Part shown: in pieces, positions 47,964 through 57,604 of the stretch
Layout: the number at the start of each line of letters is the position of its first letter
Position numbering within the stretch: position 1 is the first letter of the stretch
From: Moritella marina ATCC 15381
Lineage (GTDB): Bacteria; Pseudomonadota; Gammaproteobacteria; Enterobacterales; Moritellaceae
DNA: 64,000 bases
Direction: 5' to 3'
Assembly: GCF_008931805.1 (NCBI RefSeq)
Contig: NZ_CP044399.1
Coordinates: 4,265,370 to 4,329,369, forward strand
Notes under the pieces: model-generated
Databases searched by the model: none
What the model was told of the DNA's origin: nothing
The model's input: only the letters and a program-made list of their open reading frames with translations
Program-made: the position numbers and the translations under genes

Positions 47964-50564
47964 TTAAAACAAGTCATCGAGAGATTCTGCTGCAGCTTCA
48001 CTGCTTTCATTGATGTTATCGATTTCATCGAATGATGAGCCAGCATCTTGATTATTTACGTACTCGGTTGGTTCTGTACCTTTAACAAAGTACTCGAAAC
48101 GTGCCGTGAAGTCGGATTTGTGGGTGAGTAATCCCGATTCACGGTCGATACGCACTTGCACGATATTATCCGGTAATACACTTGGACGTTCGGGAACCCC
48201 TTTTAGTGCTTGCTGCATAAATTCAATCCAAGCAGGTTGCGCTGTTTTAGCTCCGGCTTCACCACCACTAATCTGGTATTTATCTAGATTAATGTTACGA
48301 GAAACACGGCCTAACTCACGGCTATGATCATCAAAACCAATCCAGCTTGTTGCTGATAGATCTGGGTTAAAGCCCGAGAACCAAGCATCTTTGGCCTCGT
48401 TTGTTGTACCAGTTTTACCACCAATATCATGGCGTTTTAGTGCCGCAGCTGCACGCCAGCCTGTACCATTCCAACCGGTTTTATGGCGCCAACTGCCACC
48501 ACCCCAAATTACGCTAGCCATGACTTCACGCATCAAGAAAGCATTTTGTTCGGTAATAATACGTGGTGCTAATTGCAGTGAACCATAAGCGGCAATATCA
48601 CATTTTGCCAGTGCATCCCCTTCGAGGTCTAACCAGTACTCTGGATTATCGGTGCCAAGTGCAATTTGTTTTTCACATTCTAAACAAGCTTGTTTTGGTG
48701 TTGATTGATAGATGATTTCACCATCAACATTCTCAATACGGTCAATAAAGTAAGAGTCAACTTTAAAGCCACCATTGGCAAATGTCGCGAATGCAACGGC
48801 CACTTCAAGTGGCGTTAGCGAGGCTGAACCCAATGATAGTGACTCATCACGAGGTAGCTTGGCTTTTTCAAAACCAAAGCGTGTCATGTAGTTAATGGCG
48901 TTATTTAAACCCACTTGACGGAATACTCGCACAGACATGACATTTTTTGACTGAGCTAAACCTAAGCGAAAGCGCGTTGGACCATTATAGGTCGGCGGTG
49001 AATTCTTTGGTCGCCATGCTGTTCCTGCTCGTTTATCAAGTTGGTTAATTGGCGCGTCATTAATTAGCGTTGCGAGTGTCGCCCCTTGCGCTAAACCTGC
49101 TGAATAGACAAATGGTTTGATATTAGAACCAATTTGACGCTCGGCTTGGGTGACACGGTTAAACTTACTTTGCTGATAGTTAAAACCACCGACTAAAGCT
49201 TCAATGGCGCCGTCATTATTATCGATAGCGATAAAAGCGGAACTTGCATCAGGGATCTGACCTAGCATCCATTGGGCTGTTTGTGTTGTTGTTGCTGGCT
49301 GTTTAGTTGCAGTGTAAGGACGTAATAATACGATATCACCAGCATTTACTATTTCAACGGCTGTTTGTGGTGCGGGACCTTGTTTCTTGTCAGAAATAAA
49401 TGGACGTGCCCATTTTAAACCATCCCAACTCACAGTCACTTGTTCGCCATTTGCCATTAATGCTTCGGCAGTTTGGCCTGCTACAGCGGTTATAACAGCT
49501 GGTTCAAGTGGCTTGTAACTTGGTTTATCTTTTAATAATAGCAAAATATCTTCATTACTCAGTACGTCATCATTAGTCCAAGCTTGGCCTAATGGACCAC
49601 GATAGCCGTGGCGTAAATCATAATTCAATAAATTATTAATTAGTGCATTCGTCGCTGCCGTTTGGCGTTCACTCTGTACTGTGGTGTAGACATTTAAGCC
49701 TTGAGAGTAAGCTTTATCTTCACCGTAGCGTTGAATTATTTCACTGCGAACCATCTCTGCTAAATAAGGTGCAGATAACTCGATTTCTGCACCGTGATAT
49801 TTTGCCGTAATAGGCGCGTTATTCGCCTCGTCAAATTGTGCTTTGGTGATATATTGTTCGTCTAACATACGCAGCAATACCACATGACGACGGGCTTTAG
49901 CGCGTTGTGGTGAACGAATTGGGTTTAACGCGGATGGCGCTTTTGGTAAACCTGCAATGATCGCCATTTGCGCGAGTGTTAATTCGTTTAATGCTTTACC
50001 GTAATAAACTTGTGCTGCAGCACCAATACCAAATGAACGGTAGCCCAGTGGGATTTTATTTAGATATAAAGTTAAGATCTCATCTTTGGACAGGTTTTGT
50101 TCGATATGCCAAGCTAAAAATATTTCTTTAATCTTACGAATAAAGGTTTTTTCTCGGGTTAAAAAGAAATTTCGTGCAACCTGTTGGGTGATTGTACTTG
50201 CACCCTGTTTTCGTTCGCCAGTCATAATCATGACAGTTGCTGCACGGATAATACCAATTGGATCTATACCCGGGTGGCTATAAAAACGATTATCTTCTGT
50301 GGCTAGAAATGCTTTGATCATTAAAGGTGGAACATTATCAACCTCAATGGGAATACGACGCTTTTCACCAAATTGAGAGATCAGTTTACCATCTTGACTA
50401 AACACCTTCATTGGCGTTTGTAATTGCACTGTTCTTAATGTGGTGACATCAGGCAAATCAGGCTTGATATAAAAATATAGTGCAATGATGCTTCCTACAC
50501 CGAGCAGTCCGCTAACTAATAAAAATACGGATAATCGTTTAATCCATTTCACAATAATGCTCAC
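47964..50564 (-). CDS. mrcA: Penicillin-binding protein 1A (bifunctional transglycosylase/transpeptidase)
   Basis: PBP1A is a class A PBP that polymerises and cross-links peptidoglycan. The 866-residue protein has an N-terminal membrane anchor, a glycosyltransferase domain (about 50-225) with EDNRFYSHPGIDP and QGASTITQQ, an OB-like insert, and the transpeptidase domain with SNIKPF (SxxK nucleophile) and KTGTTNEAKDAW. The acidic C-terminal tail is typical. It diverges from pilM, the conserved mrcA-pilMNOPQ junction. Confidence 0.97.
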   Translation of the reverse strand: MSIIVKWIKRLSVFLLVSGLLGVGSIIALYFYIKPDLPDVTTLRTVQLQTPMKVFSQDGKLISQFGEKRRIPIEVDNVPPLMIKAFLATEDNRFYSHPGIDPIGIIRAATVMIMTGERKQGASTITQQVARNFFLTREKTFIRKIKEIFLAWHIEQNLSKDEILTLYLNKIPLGYRSFGIGAAAQVYYGKALNELTLAQMAIIAGLPKAPSALNPIRSPQRAKARRHVVLLRMLDEQYITKAQFDEANNAPITAKYHGAEIELSAPYLAEMVRSEIIQRYGEDKAYSQGLNVYTTVQSERQTAATNALINNLLNYDLRHGYRGPLGQAWTNDDVLSNEDILLLLKDKPSYKPLEPAVITAVAGQTAEALMANGEQVTVSWDGLKWARPFISDKKQGPAPQTAVEIVNAGDIVLLRPYTATKQPATTTQTAQWMLGQIPDASSAFIAIDNNDGAIEALVGGFNYQQSKFNRVTQAERQIGSNIKPFVYSAGLAQGATLATLINDAPINQLDKRAGTAWRPKNSPPTYNGPTRFRLGLAQSKNVMSVRVFRQVGLNNAINYMTRFGFEKAKLPRDESLSLGSASLTPLEVAVAFATFANGGFKVDSYFIDRIENVDGEIIYQSTPKQACLECEKQIALGTDNPEYWLDLEGDALAKCDIAAYGSLQLAPRIITEQNAFLMREVMASVIWGGGSWRHKTGWNGTGWRAAAALKRHDIGGKTGTTNEAKDAWFSGFNPDLSATSWIGFDDHSRELGRVSRNINLDKYQISGGEAGAKTAQPAWIEFMQQALKGVPERPSVLPDNIVQVRIDRESGLLTHKSDFTARFEYFVKGTEPTEYVNNQDAGSSFDEIDNINESSEAAAESLDDLF

Positions 50565-50729
50565 TATAATTTCTTAATAATCGATCATTATATCTCTGTT
50601 TTGTGAAATAGTACGAGTTCTTTATGATAGACCTCAGAGATTTAAATCTGTATGCTTTGTTTTTAACAAAAAATTAACAATGACGCGGCAGGATGTGGTC
50701 GTCATTATTACATAGAGTTGAAGATCATT

Positions 50730-51797
50730 ATGCTAAAGCTGTTTAAAAGGAATCAGACAGTGGCAATGATCGGAGTTGATTTTGGATCATCTTCCGTAAA
50801 AGCCCTCGCGCTGTCTAAGCGATCAGAGCATTATGTGGTAGATATGGTTTCAGAGGTAGCAACGCCAAAAGGATGTGTCGTTGATCACCAATTACAAGAT
50901 ATAGAAGCATTAACCAATGTCTTGCAACAGGTGCGTCAAGATTTTCCTTTCCGCTATAAACAAGCTGCAACTGCCGTATCTGGCACAAATGTCATTACAA
51001 AAATTATTTATGTTGATACCGATCTTTCTGGTTCAGAGCTGGAAATGCACATTGAATTGGAAGCGGAAAGTTTAATTCCTTTTCCGCTTGATGAAATTAG
51101 CCTCGATTTTGAAATATTAGGTATTAACGATAATAATCCAGGTAAAAATAATGTGTTGTTGAGTGCGACTCGCACGGAAAGCGTGACGTCATTAGCTGGT
51201 TGCCTAGAAGAGAATGATTTTGTCCCGAAAATTGTTGATGTGGCGGCGCATGCATTAGCGCGATCTCATGATCTGTATTTACGCTTGGCTGATTTACAAG
51301 ATGATAGCAAAGTGGTTGCTGCGATTGATATTGGCACTAACATGACCATTTTTTCAATGCTGCATCAGGGAGAATCAATTTATTCTCGCGTACAAAATTT
51401 TGGTGGTGAAAACTATACCCGCACTATTAGTGAACATTATACGTTGAAACGCGATGAAGCTGAAAAGTTTAAGCTCGCTCAGCAATTACCACTCGATTAC
51501 GATATTGATGTATTAGCGCCTTATATTACTGCGTGTATACAACAGATCCGCCGTAATGTGCAGCTGTTTACCAACTCAGGTACCTTACAAAAAATTGATA
51601 TGATCACCATCAGTGGTGGGTCGGCATTAATCGTGGAACTTGCTCAGCAAGTTGAGAGTGAGCTGGGTATAACGACCCGTGTTGCAAATCCCTTTGCACA
51701 GTTTGATTACGCTGAAGAGGTTGAAGATAAAGAACGGTTAATCGCCAACGGACCGCGTTATATGGTTGCGCTTGGTTTAGCGATGAGGGCGTTATAA
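50730..51797 (+). CDS. pilM: Type IV pilus alignment protein PilM (actin-like ATPase)
   Basis: PilM is a cytoplasmic actin-fold protein that binds the N-terminus of PilN and links the alignment complex to the motor. The phosphate-binding strands GVDFGSSSVKALAL and AAIDIGTNMTIFSM are visible, and VISGGSALIVELAQQ resembles the adenosine motif. I place the start at ATG 50730 (355 residues); a TTG at 50718 is also in frame. Its TAA overlaps the pilN ATG by 1 bp, indicating coupling. Confidence 0.95.
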   Translation: MLKLFKRNQTVAMIGVDFGSSSVKALALSKRSEHYVVDMVSEVATPKGCVVDHQLQDIEALTNVLQQVRQDFPFRYKQAATAVSGTNVITKIIYVDTDLSGSELEMHIELEAESLIPFPLDEISLDFEILGINDNNPGKNNVLLSATRTESVTSLAGCLEENDFVPKIVDVAAHALARSHDLYLRLADLQDDSKVVAAIDIGTNMTIFSMLHQGESIYSRVQNFGGENYTRTISEHYTLKRDEAEKFKLAQQLPLDYDIDVLAPYITACIQQIRRNVQLFTNSGTLQKIDMITISGGSALIVELAQQVESELGITTRVANPFAQFDYAEEVEDKERLIANGPRYMVALGLAMRAL

Positions 51798-52351
51798 TGT
51801 CAAATATTAATTTATTGCCCTGGCGTGAAGCACAGAAAAAACAGAGGCAACAGCGTTTCTATAGCTTAACTGGGATCAGCCTTGGTACAACCTTGTTGGT
51901 CATGATCATATTAAATATGGTGATTGGTGGGTTTATTGATAATCAAAAACAACGTAATGCTTTACTGATGCAAGAGATGCAAGTTATTGATGTCAAATTA
52001 GGTAAAATTAAAGAGCTACGTGGGCGCAAAGATAAACTGCAAGAGCGTATTGATTTAATTCAAAGCTTACAGCGCAGCCGCAATACCCCCACGCAACTGA
52101 TGAATACCTTGCCACAGCTCGTTCCTGCAGGTGTAAACCTCGCCAAATTAACGTTTAAAAATGACATTATTAAGATTAATGGCAGCAGTGATTCAAATAC
52201 GCGCTTGGCGGTTTTGTTGCGTAATATTGAGGAATCAAGTTGGCTTAGAGACGGTAATTTAGATTCTATTGTTGCTTTGTCGGAAGGCGAGGGTAATCGC
52301 TTTGAAATGCGATTCTCGGTAACACCTATGTTGAAAGACGAGGGCCACTAA
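51797..52351 (+). CDS. pilN: Type IV pilus assembly protein PilN
   Basis: The 184-residue bitopic inner-membrane protein starts with the PilM-binding motif NINLLPWREAQKKQR (INLLPWR is diagnostic), then a membrane segment (about 25-45), a coiled coil (about 50-95) and a ferredoxin-like periplasmic domain. It pairs with PilO. Its ATG shares a base with the pilM stop, and pilO starts 1 bp after its stop. Confidence 0.95.
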   Translation: MSNINLLPWREAQKKQRQQRFYSLTGISLGTTLLVMIILNMVIGGFIDNQKQRNALLMQEMQVIDVKLGKIKELRGRKDKLQERIDLIQSLQRSRNTPTQLMNTLPQLVPAGVNLAKLTFKNDIIKINGSSDSNTRLAVLLRNIEESSWLRDGNLDSIVALSEGEGNRFEMRFSVTPMLKDEGH

Positions 52352-52352
52352 G

Positions 52353-52931
52353 ATGAACCTACAAGAAATTAATGAACTGGATCTTGAAGATCTGGGGAAT
52401 TGGCCAAAACCAGCAAAGATAGCCATTAATATTATTTTGTCCGTATTGATTGCGGGATTATTTTATTGGTTATTTATCGCGTCGTCGTTACAAGCACTAG
52501 AAAATGTTGAAAAGAAGGAAACAAGTTTAAGATTACAGTTTGAAGCCAAAGCCAGTCTTGCTGGCAATTTAGGCTTATATACAGAGCAAATGTCAGAGAT
52601 GGAAAATTTATTTAACCACATGCTCAGGCAGCTACCGTCAAAAAGTGAGACGGCAGGGCTACTCGATGATCTGAGCTATATTGGCCAGCATAATGGCCTG
52701 CAGTTACGTAAATTTAAATGGTTGCAGGAAGTTAAGCGCGATTTCTCTTATGAAGTGCCGGTCAGTTTAGAAGTCATCGGTACCTTTCATCAGCTTGGGC
52801 AATTTACCAGTGACATTGCCGCATTACCGCGGATTGTGACGTTAGAAGATTTCACGATCACTAAGTTGCAAGGGGAATTACTCAAAGTGAATATGATTGC
52901 CCGTACGTATCGCTATAAGGGGGAAAAATGA
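52353..52931 (+). CDS. pilO: Type IV pilus assembly protein PilO
   Basis: The 192-residue bitopic protein has a short cytosolic start (EINELDLEDLGNWPKPAKI), a membrane segment (about 27-45), a coiled coil and a periplasmic ferredoxin-like domain. It forms a heterodimer with PilN that binds PilP. It overlaps pilP by 4 bp (ATGA), a sign of translational coupling. Confidence 0.94.
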   Translation: MNLQEINELDLEDLGNWPKPAKIAINIILSVLIAGLFYWLFIASSLQALENVEKKETSLRLQFEAKASLAGNLGLYTEQMSEMENLFNHMLRQLPSKSETAGLLDDLSYIGQHNGLQLRKFKWLQEVKRDFSYEVPVSLEVIGTFHQLGQFTSDIAALPRIVTLEDFTITKLQGELLKVNMIARTYRYKGEK

Positions 52932-53452
52932 AACGAATGACGAGTTTAGTTTTTTTATCTCTGACGGTAACGGGTTGTACTGCGGACAATCAAGATTTGG
53001 TGAACTACATCAATGATGTCAAAGCACGTAAAACAGCTTTAATTGAAAGTGTCCCCGATATGGAAAGCTTTGTGGCATTGCATTATTCGGAGACTGGGGC
53101 ACGTAATCCATTTTCGAATCCTCGCCCTGAATCGGTAAAAGCAGAAACACCATTTCCACAGAATTGCCCGCAACCCAATTTTGCGCGGATTAAAGGACCG
53201 TTGGAAACCTATTCATTAGATAATTTAAATATGCACGGCACGCTTGGTAGTGAGGAGCACCTCTGGGGGTTAATAAGAGCGAGTTCGGGAGAAATATTTC
53301 GAGTATCACCGGGTGATTATATTGGACTTAATCACGGTGAGATACTCGACATAACCAAAAATTATATTGAATTATCGGAGTTGATATTAACAGGTAAAGG
53401 TTGTTGGCAAGTTCGCACAACGCAAATACCGCTTAGTAGTCAAGGCTCTTAG
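52928..53452 (+). CDS. pilP: Type IV pilus assembly lipoprotein PilP
   Basis: The 174-residue lipoprotein has a signal ending LTVTGC (lipid on Cys17), a flexible section with the conserved ARNPFSNPRPE, and a C-terminal beta-sandwich (about 95-170) that joins PilNO to the PilQ secretin. It overlaps pilO by 4 bp. A 121-bp repeat-bearing gap separates it from pilQ. Confidence 0.94.
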   Translation: MKRMTSLVFLSLTVTGCTADNQDLVNYINDVKARKTALIESVPDMESFVALHYSETGARNPFSNPRPESVKAETPFPQNCPQPNFARIKGPLETYSLDNLNMHGTLGSEEHLWGLIRASSGEIFRVSPGDYIGLNHGEILDITKNYIELSELILTGKGCWQVRTTQIPLSSQGS

Positions 53453-53482
53453 CAGCCAAAGCACTTAGCAGAGTAGATACGA

Positions 53483-53540
53483 GTTAATCGTAGCTAAGTA
53501 ATCGTTAATATTAACCAGGATAAGGTTAATAGTAGCTAAG
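53483..53540. repeat. Direct repeats around a palindrome in the pilP-pilQ gap
   Basis: GTTAATCGTAGCTAAG (53483-53498) recurs with one change at 53525-53540. Between them is the perfect palindrome GTTAATATTAAC (53504-53515). Confidence 0.7.
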
Positions 53541-53573
53541 ACAAACAGTTAAGCCATTTTCAGGGATGATGAA

Positions 53574-55754
53574 ATGACTAAATCATATATAAGATGTACT
53601 AATATCGTGAAGGTATTAGTTTTATGTACCACACTTTTATGTTCTGCTTTCAGTTTTGCGGAACCACAATTAAAACAAATACACTTAAATGCGCTCGCTG
53701 AAGGGCAAGTTGAACTTGAGTTAGAGTTTAGTGACAATGTGGTCGAATTTGCAGATAAATTACAATATTCACCACATCAACTGGTGATCCTCGTACCAGA
53801 TGCTAGCTCGACCTTGTTACTTAACCCTGTGGTTATCGAACAAGGTGGCGTATTAAATGTGGCTGCTGAACGTGTCGATTTAGGCCTTAAAATCACCATC
53901 GCTTTAGATGAACTCGTGCCGTATCAAATTGTGCAAAGTGGCAATAGCTTAATCGCTACGTTTGGATTATTAAGTAGTGATGTTGTTGTCCCTGAAGTTG
54001 CTGATCGTAATACCAGTAGCGATAGCTTAGTGCTTGCCGCAACCGTCAGCCCCTTTTTACTGGCGACGAAAGGTGGTCGTCAAGTGACGGTGCAATCCCC
54101 TAGAATAGAAGATATCGTGCCAATTGAGGGCGATGAAGAAGACTTTAGTGGTTTTGTAAACCAGGTGCGTGGGATCGATTTCCGTACCGGTAACGAAGGT
54201 AGTGGTAAATTAATTCTGACCATGAAAAATAGTTCAATGGCTGTTGATATTCAGCGTAAAGGCAACAAATTAATCGCTGAGTTTCATAGTACGGCTATTT
54301 TAAAAAAATTACTCTATATTTTAGATGTGGCTGATTTTGGTACCCCAGTAACAGCAGTTGAAACATTCCACGATGAAGGCGTGACAGCATTTGAGTTAGA
54401 GATCAGTGATGATTTTAATTATCGCTATGATCAAGCTGATAATATTTTTGTGATTGAAGTTACTAAAAAAGACCCGGATGAAAAAACCAGTAAATATCAG
54501 GGCCAAGCAATTTCACTGAACTTCCAAGATATTCCTGTGCGTACAGTATTGCAGTTAATCGCTGATTTTAATGAGTTTAACTTAGTGACCACGGATTCGG
54601 TGAATGGTAATATAACCTTGCGTTTAGACAGTGTGCCATGGGAGCAAGCGCTTGATATTGTGATGAAAGTTAAGGGCTTGAGTAAACAGCTTGATGGCAA
54701 TGTATTGATGGTAGCGCCAGCTGATGAGTTGGCGGCATTAGAGCGTCGTGACCTTGTCAGCAAGAAAGAAGTAGAAGACTTAGCTGAATTACAGTCGGAG
54801 TTTATGCAAATTAGCTTTGCAAAAGCAGCTGATATAACAAAGCTTTTGTCACAAAAAGAGTCTAGTCTGTTATCATCACGCGGTACGGTCAGTTTTGACG
54901 AGCGTACTAACACAGTATTAATTAAAGATACGGCTACCGTTATTGCCAATGTGCAGCGTATTATTGAGGTGCTTGACGTACCAGTACGCCAAGTCATCAT
55001 TGAAGCCAGAATGGTTTCAGTGGTTGATAATCTCGATGATGAGCTCGGTATTCGCTGGGGTTTAAGCGGCAGTACTGATATCGGTAGTGGCTTTGGGTCC
55101 ACATCGGGTTCTATTGAGGGCAATGATTCTTTGGCTGGGGGCAGTATCCCTTCTATTGGTGACCGTCTCAATGTGAACCTACCTGTTGCATCACCAGCGG
55201 GTTCTATTGCGTTTCAAATTGCAGAATTAGCCAGTGGTCAAATACTTGATTTAGAGCTATCTGCATTAGAAGCAGAACAAAAAGCAGAAGTGATCGCAAG
55301 TCCAAGGATTACCACCACAGACCAAAAGTCAGCGTATATTGAGCAAGGTACGGAAATTCCGTACGTTGAATCAAGTTCAAGTGGTGCTACTTCTATCGCC
55401 TTTAAAAAAGCGGTATTGGGTTTGCAAGTGACACCGCATATTACTCCGGACAATAAAATCATCTTAGATTTGAAAATAAATCAAGATACCCGTGGTGAGG
55501 ATGTGAAAACAGTGGGTGGTGAAGCAGTATCCATCGATACTCAAGTTATTAGCACTCAAGTCTTGGTTGAAAATGGCGAAACTGTGGTGTTAGGTGGTAT
55601 CTTTAAGCATGAAATTAAAAAGATTGTAACGAAAGTTCCAGTTCTCGGTGATATCCCTTGGTTAGGTGTATTGTTCCGTAGTACTAAGAATATTAATCAA
55701 AAACGAGAGCTGTTAATCTTCGTTACACCAAAAGTGGTAGTGGATACGTTGTAA
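53574..55754 (+). CDS. pilQ: Type IV pilus outer-membrane secretin PilQ
   Basis: PilQ is the secretin pore through which the pilus passes. The 726-residue protein has a signal peptide (to about 28, FSFA), two AMIN domains that bind peptidoglycan (about 33-115 and 190-290), a secretin N0/TonB-short domain starting ISLNFQDIPVRTVLQLIADF, an N1 domain (about 405-475), and the secretin core to the C-terminus, with VPVLGDIPWLGVLFR near the end. Followed by a hairpin terminator and then aroK. Confidence 0.96.
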   Translation: MTKSYIRCTNIVKVLVLCTTLLCSAFSFAEPQLKQIHLNALAEGQVELELEFSDNVVEFADKLQYSPHQLVILVPDASSTLLLNPVVIEQGGVLNVAAERVDLGLKITIALDELVPYQIVQSGNSLIATFGLLSSDVVVPEVADRNTSSDSLVLAATVSPFLLATKGGRQVTVQSPRIEDIVPIEGDEEDFSGFVNQVRGIDFRTGNEGSGKLILTMKNSSMAVDIQRKGNKLIAEFHSTAILKKLLYILDVADFGTPVTAVETFHDEGVTAFELEISDDFNYRYDQADNIFVIEVTKKDPDEKTSKYQGQAISLNFQDIPVRTVLQLIADFNEFNLVTTDSVNGNITLRLDSVPWEQALDIVMKVKGLSKQLDGNVLMVAPADELAALERRDLVSKKEVEDLAELQSEFMQISFAKAADITKLLSQKESSLLSSRGTVSFDERTNTVLIKDTATVIANVQRIIEVLDVPVRQVIIEARMVSVVDNLDDELGIRWGLSGSTDIGSGFGSTSGSIEGNDSLAGGSIPSIGDRLNVNLPVASPAGSIAFQIAELASGQILDLELSALEAEQKAEVIASPRITTTDQKSAYIEQGTEIPYVESSSSGATSIAFKKAVLGLQVTPHITPDNKIILDLKINQDTRGEDVKTVGGEAVSIDTQVISTQVLVENGETVVLGGIFKHEIKKIVTKVPVLGDIPWLGVLFRSTKNINQKRELLIFVTPKVVVDTL

Positions 55755-55770
55755 CCTACCTTTGACAAAA

Positions 55771-55805
55771 GGCCGCAAAAACTATATAAATAGCGGTCTT
55801 TTTCT
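55771..55805 (+). terminator. Probable terminator after pilQ
   Basis: GGCCGC pairs with GCGGTC (one G-T) with an inner CTAT/ATAG pairing, followed by TTTTT, 16 bp past the stop. Confidence 0.65.
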
Positions 55806-55818
55806 GCCTGAAATGTCA

Positions 55819-55867
55819 TCACCTGGTTTTTTCACCGGGTGTTGCTGATTTTGGCTATTGCCAAAAT
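55819..55867 (+). promoter_or_regulatory. Tandem hairpins in the aroK leader
   Basis: CACCTGG-N9-CCGGGTG (from about 55820) is followed by the perfect ATTTTGGC-TATT-GCCAAAAT (55848-55867). They sit 100-150 bp before aroK. Role unknown. Confidence 0.4.
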
Positions 55868-55968
55868 GTCTCATCAATGGTTATTACAACCAAGAGGACG
55901 TTTTATAGGTAGGTCTGGTGCCCCTAAGAAAAAGGGTGTTATTACTTTAGATTTATTGAAGAGTTAAA

Positions 55969-56484
55969 ATGGCTGAAAAACGTAATATATTCCTAATAGG
56001 CCCAATGGGCGCAGGTAAAAGCACAATTGGTCGTCAACTAGCGAGCCAACTGCATTTAGACTTTATCGATTCGGATCATGAAATCGAACGCCGCACTGGT
56101 GCTGACATTTCATGGGTTTTCGATGTTGAAGGTGAAGCTGGTTTCCGAGTACGTGAAGCGGAAGTTATTGACGATCTAACGCAAGAGCAAGGCATTGTGT
56201 TAGCAACGGGTGGTGGCTCAATTTTAAGTAAAGAAAGTCGTAACTACCTTTCTGCTCGTGGCGTAGTTGTTTATTTAGAAACAACTATTGATAAGCAGTT
56301 GGTAAGAACGTCACGCGATAAGCGTCGTCCTTTACTGCAAACTGAAGAACCACGTGATGTTCTGGAAACATTAGCTGATTCTCGTAATCCTTTGTATGAA
56401 GAGATTGCTGATTTTACAGTTAAAACAGATGAGCAAAGCGCTAAAATTGTTGCGAATCAAATTATAAAGTTACTAGATTTTTAA
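55969..56484 (+). CDS. aroK: Shikimate kinase AroK
   Basis: AroK phosphorylates shikimate in aromatic amino-acid synthesis. The 171-residue protein has the P-loop [12 protein letters not shown], shikimate-binding [13 protein letters not shown] and [11 protein letters not shown], the ATGGGS loop and the lid RDKRRPLL. It is followed 10 bp later by aroB. The pilQ-aroK-aroB order is conserved in gammaproteobacteria. Confidence 0.97.
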   Translation: MAEKRNIFLIGPMGAGKSTIGRQLASQLHLDFIDSDHEIERRTGADISWVFDVEGEAGFRVREAEVIDDLTQEQGIVLATGGGSILSKESRNYLSARGVVVYLETTIDKQLVRTSRDKRRPLLQTEEPRDVLETLADSRNPLYEEIADFTVKTDEQSAKIVANQIIKLLDF

Positions 56485-56494
56485 TTGAGGTCAC

Positions 56495-57604
56495 ATGGAA
56501 AGGTTAACTGTTGAACTGGGTGAGCGGAGCTACCCTATTTATATTGGTGATGGCGTATTAACGCAAGTAGAGCAATTTAAGTCTGCAATAACAACCAATA
56601 AAGTCGTCGTGATCTCAAACGATACGGTTGCACCCTTGTATTTACAACGCGTTCAAGCATTGTTACATGACTATGAATTTGACAGTATTATTCTTTCTGA
56701 CGGTGAGCAATTTAAAACCTTAGATACTTTAAATGAAATATTTACCGCGCTACTGCGTGAGAATTGTGGACGTGATACCACGTTAATTGCTCTCGGTGGT
56801 GGTGTTATTGGTGACATGGTTGGCTTCGCAGCCGCCTGTTACCAACGCGGTATCCCCTTTATCCAAATCCCGACGACGGTGTTGAGTCAAGTTGATTCCT
56901 CTGTTGGCGGTAAAACGGCAGTTAACCACCCGTTGGGTAAAAACATGATTGGCGCTTTTTATCAGCCCAATGCTGTTTTTATTGATACGGACTGTTTAGC
57001 TACCTTGCCTCGACGCGAACTGGCGGCTGGTATGGCTGAAGTCATTAAGTACGGTATTATTTATGATGCTGACTTCTTTACTTGGCTAGAAGACAACATG
57101 ACTGCACTGATGACGCTTGATACTGCGGCATTAGAATATGCAATTTATCGTTGTTGTGAAATTAAAGCTGAAATTGTTGCTATTGATGAAAAAGAACAAG
57201 GCTTACGTGCGCTATTAAACCTTGGCCACACCTATGGTCATGCTATCGAAGCTGAAATGGGTTATGGCGTCTGGTTGCACGGTGAAGCGGTAGCTGCGGG
57301 GATGATCATGGCTGCACAGACATCGGCAGCAATGGGGTTGTTGACTGCAGCGCAAGTGGCGCGTATCGCAAGGCTCATTACAGCGGCGGAATTACCGTTA
57401 CTGGCACCTGCAGAAATGGACTTTGATGCATTCATGCAACACATGAAACGTGACAAAAAAGTCCTTAACGGTCAACTGCGTTTCATCCTGCCAACTTCAA
57501 TTGGGAGTGCTGAAGTGTTATCGACAGTAACAGAAAACACATTACGTGATGTGGTTAACTTCCATAATCAGGCGGACTCTAGTGCACTATTCAGTTCAAA
57601 CTGA
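56495..57604 (+). CDS. aroB: 3-dehydroquinate synthase AroB
   Basis: AroB cyclises DAHP to 3-dehydroquinate with NAD+ and a divalent metal, the second shikimate-pathway step. The 369-residue protein shows the NAD-binding region [24 protein letters not shown], and metal ligands in [19 protein letters not shown] and [13 protein letters not shown] lies before the ATG. Its 3' end overlaps the likely GTG start of damX by 23 bp. Confidence 0.97.
   Translation: MERLTVELGERSYPIYIGDGVLTQVEQFKSAITTNKVVVISNDTVAPLYLQRVQALLHDYEFDSIILSDGEQFKTLDTLNEIFTALLRENCGRDTTLIALGGGVIGDMVGFAAACYQRGIPFIQIPTTVLSQVDSSVGGKTAVNHPLGKNMIGAFYQPNAVFIDTDCLATLPRRELAAGMAEVIKYGIIYDADFFTWLEDNMTALMTLDTAALEYAIYRCCEIKAEIVAIDEKEQGLRALLNLGHTYGHAIEAEMGYGVWLHGEAVAAGMIMAAQTSAAMGLLTAAQVARIARLITAAELPLLAPAEMDFDAFMQHMKRDKKVLNGQLRFILPTSIGSAEVLSTVTENTLRDVVNFHNQADSSALFSSN

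Noticed and set aside
54497-55171. 224-codon antisense ORF inside pilQ
   Set aside because: Composition is Ser/Thr-rich with no motif, and PilQ domains are intact on the other strand.
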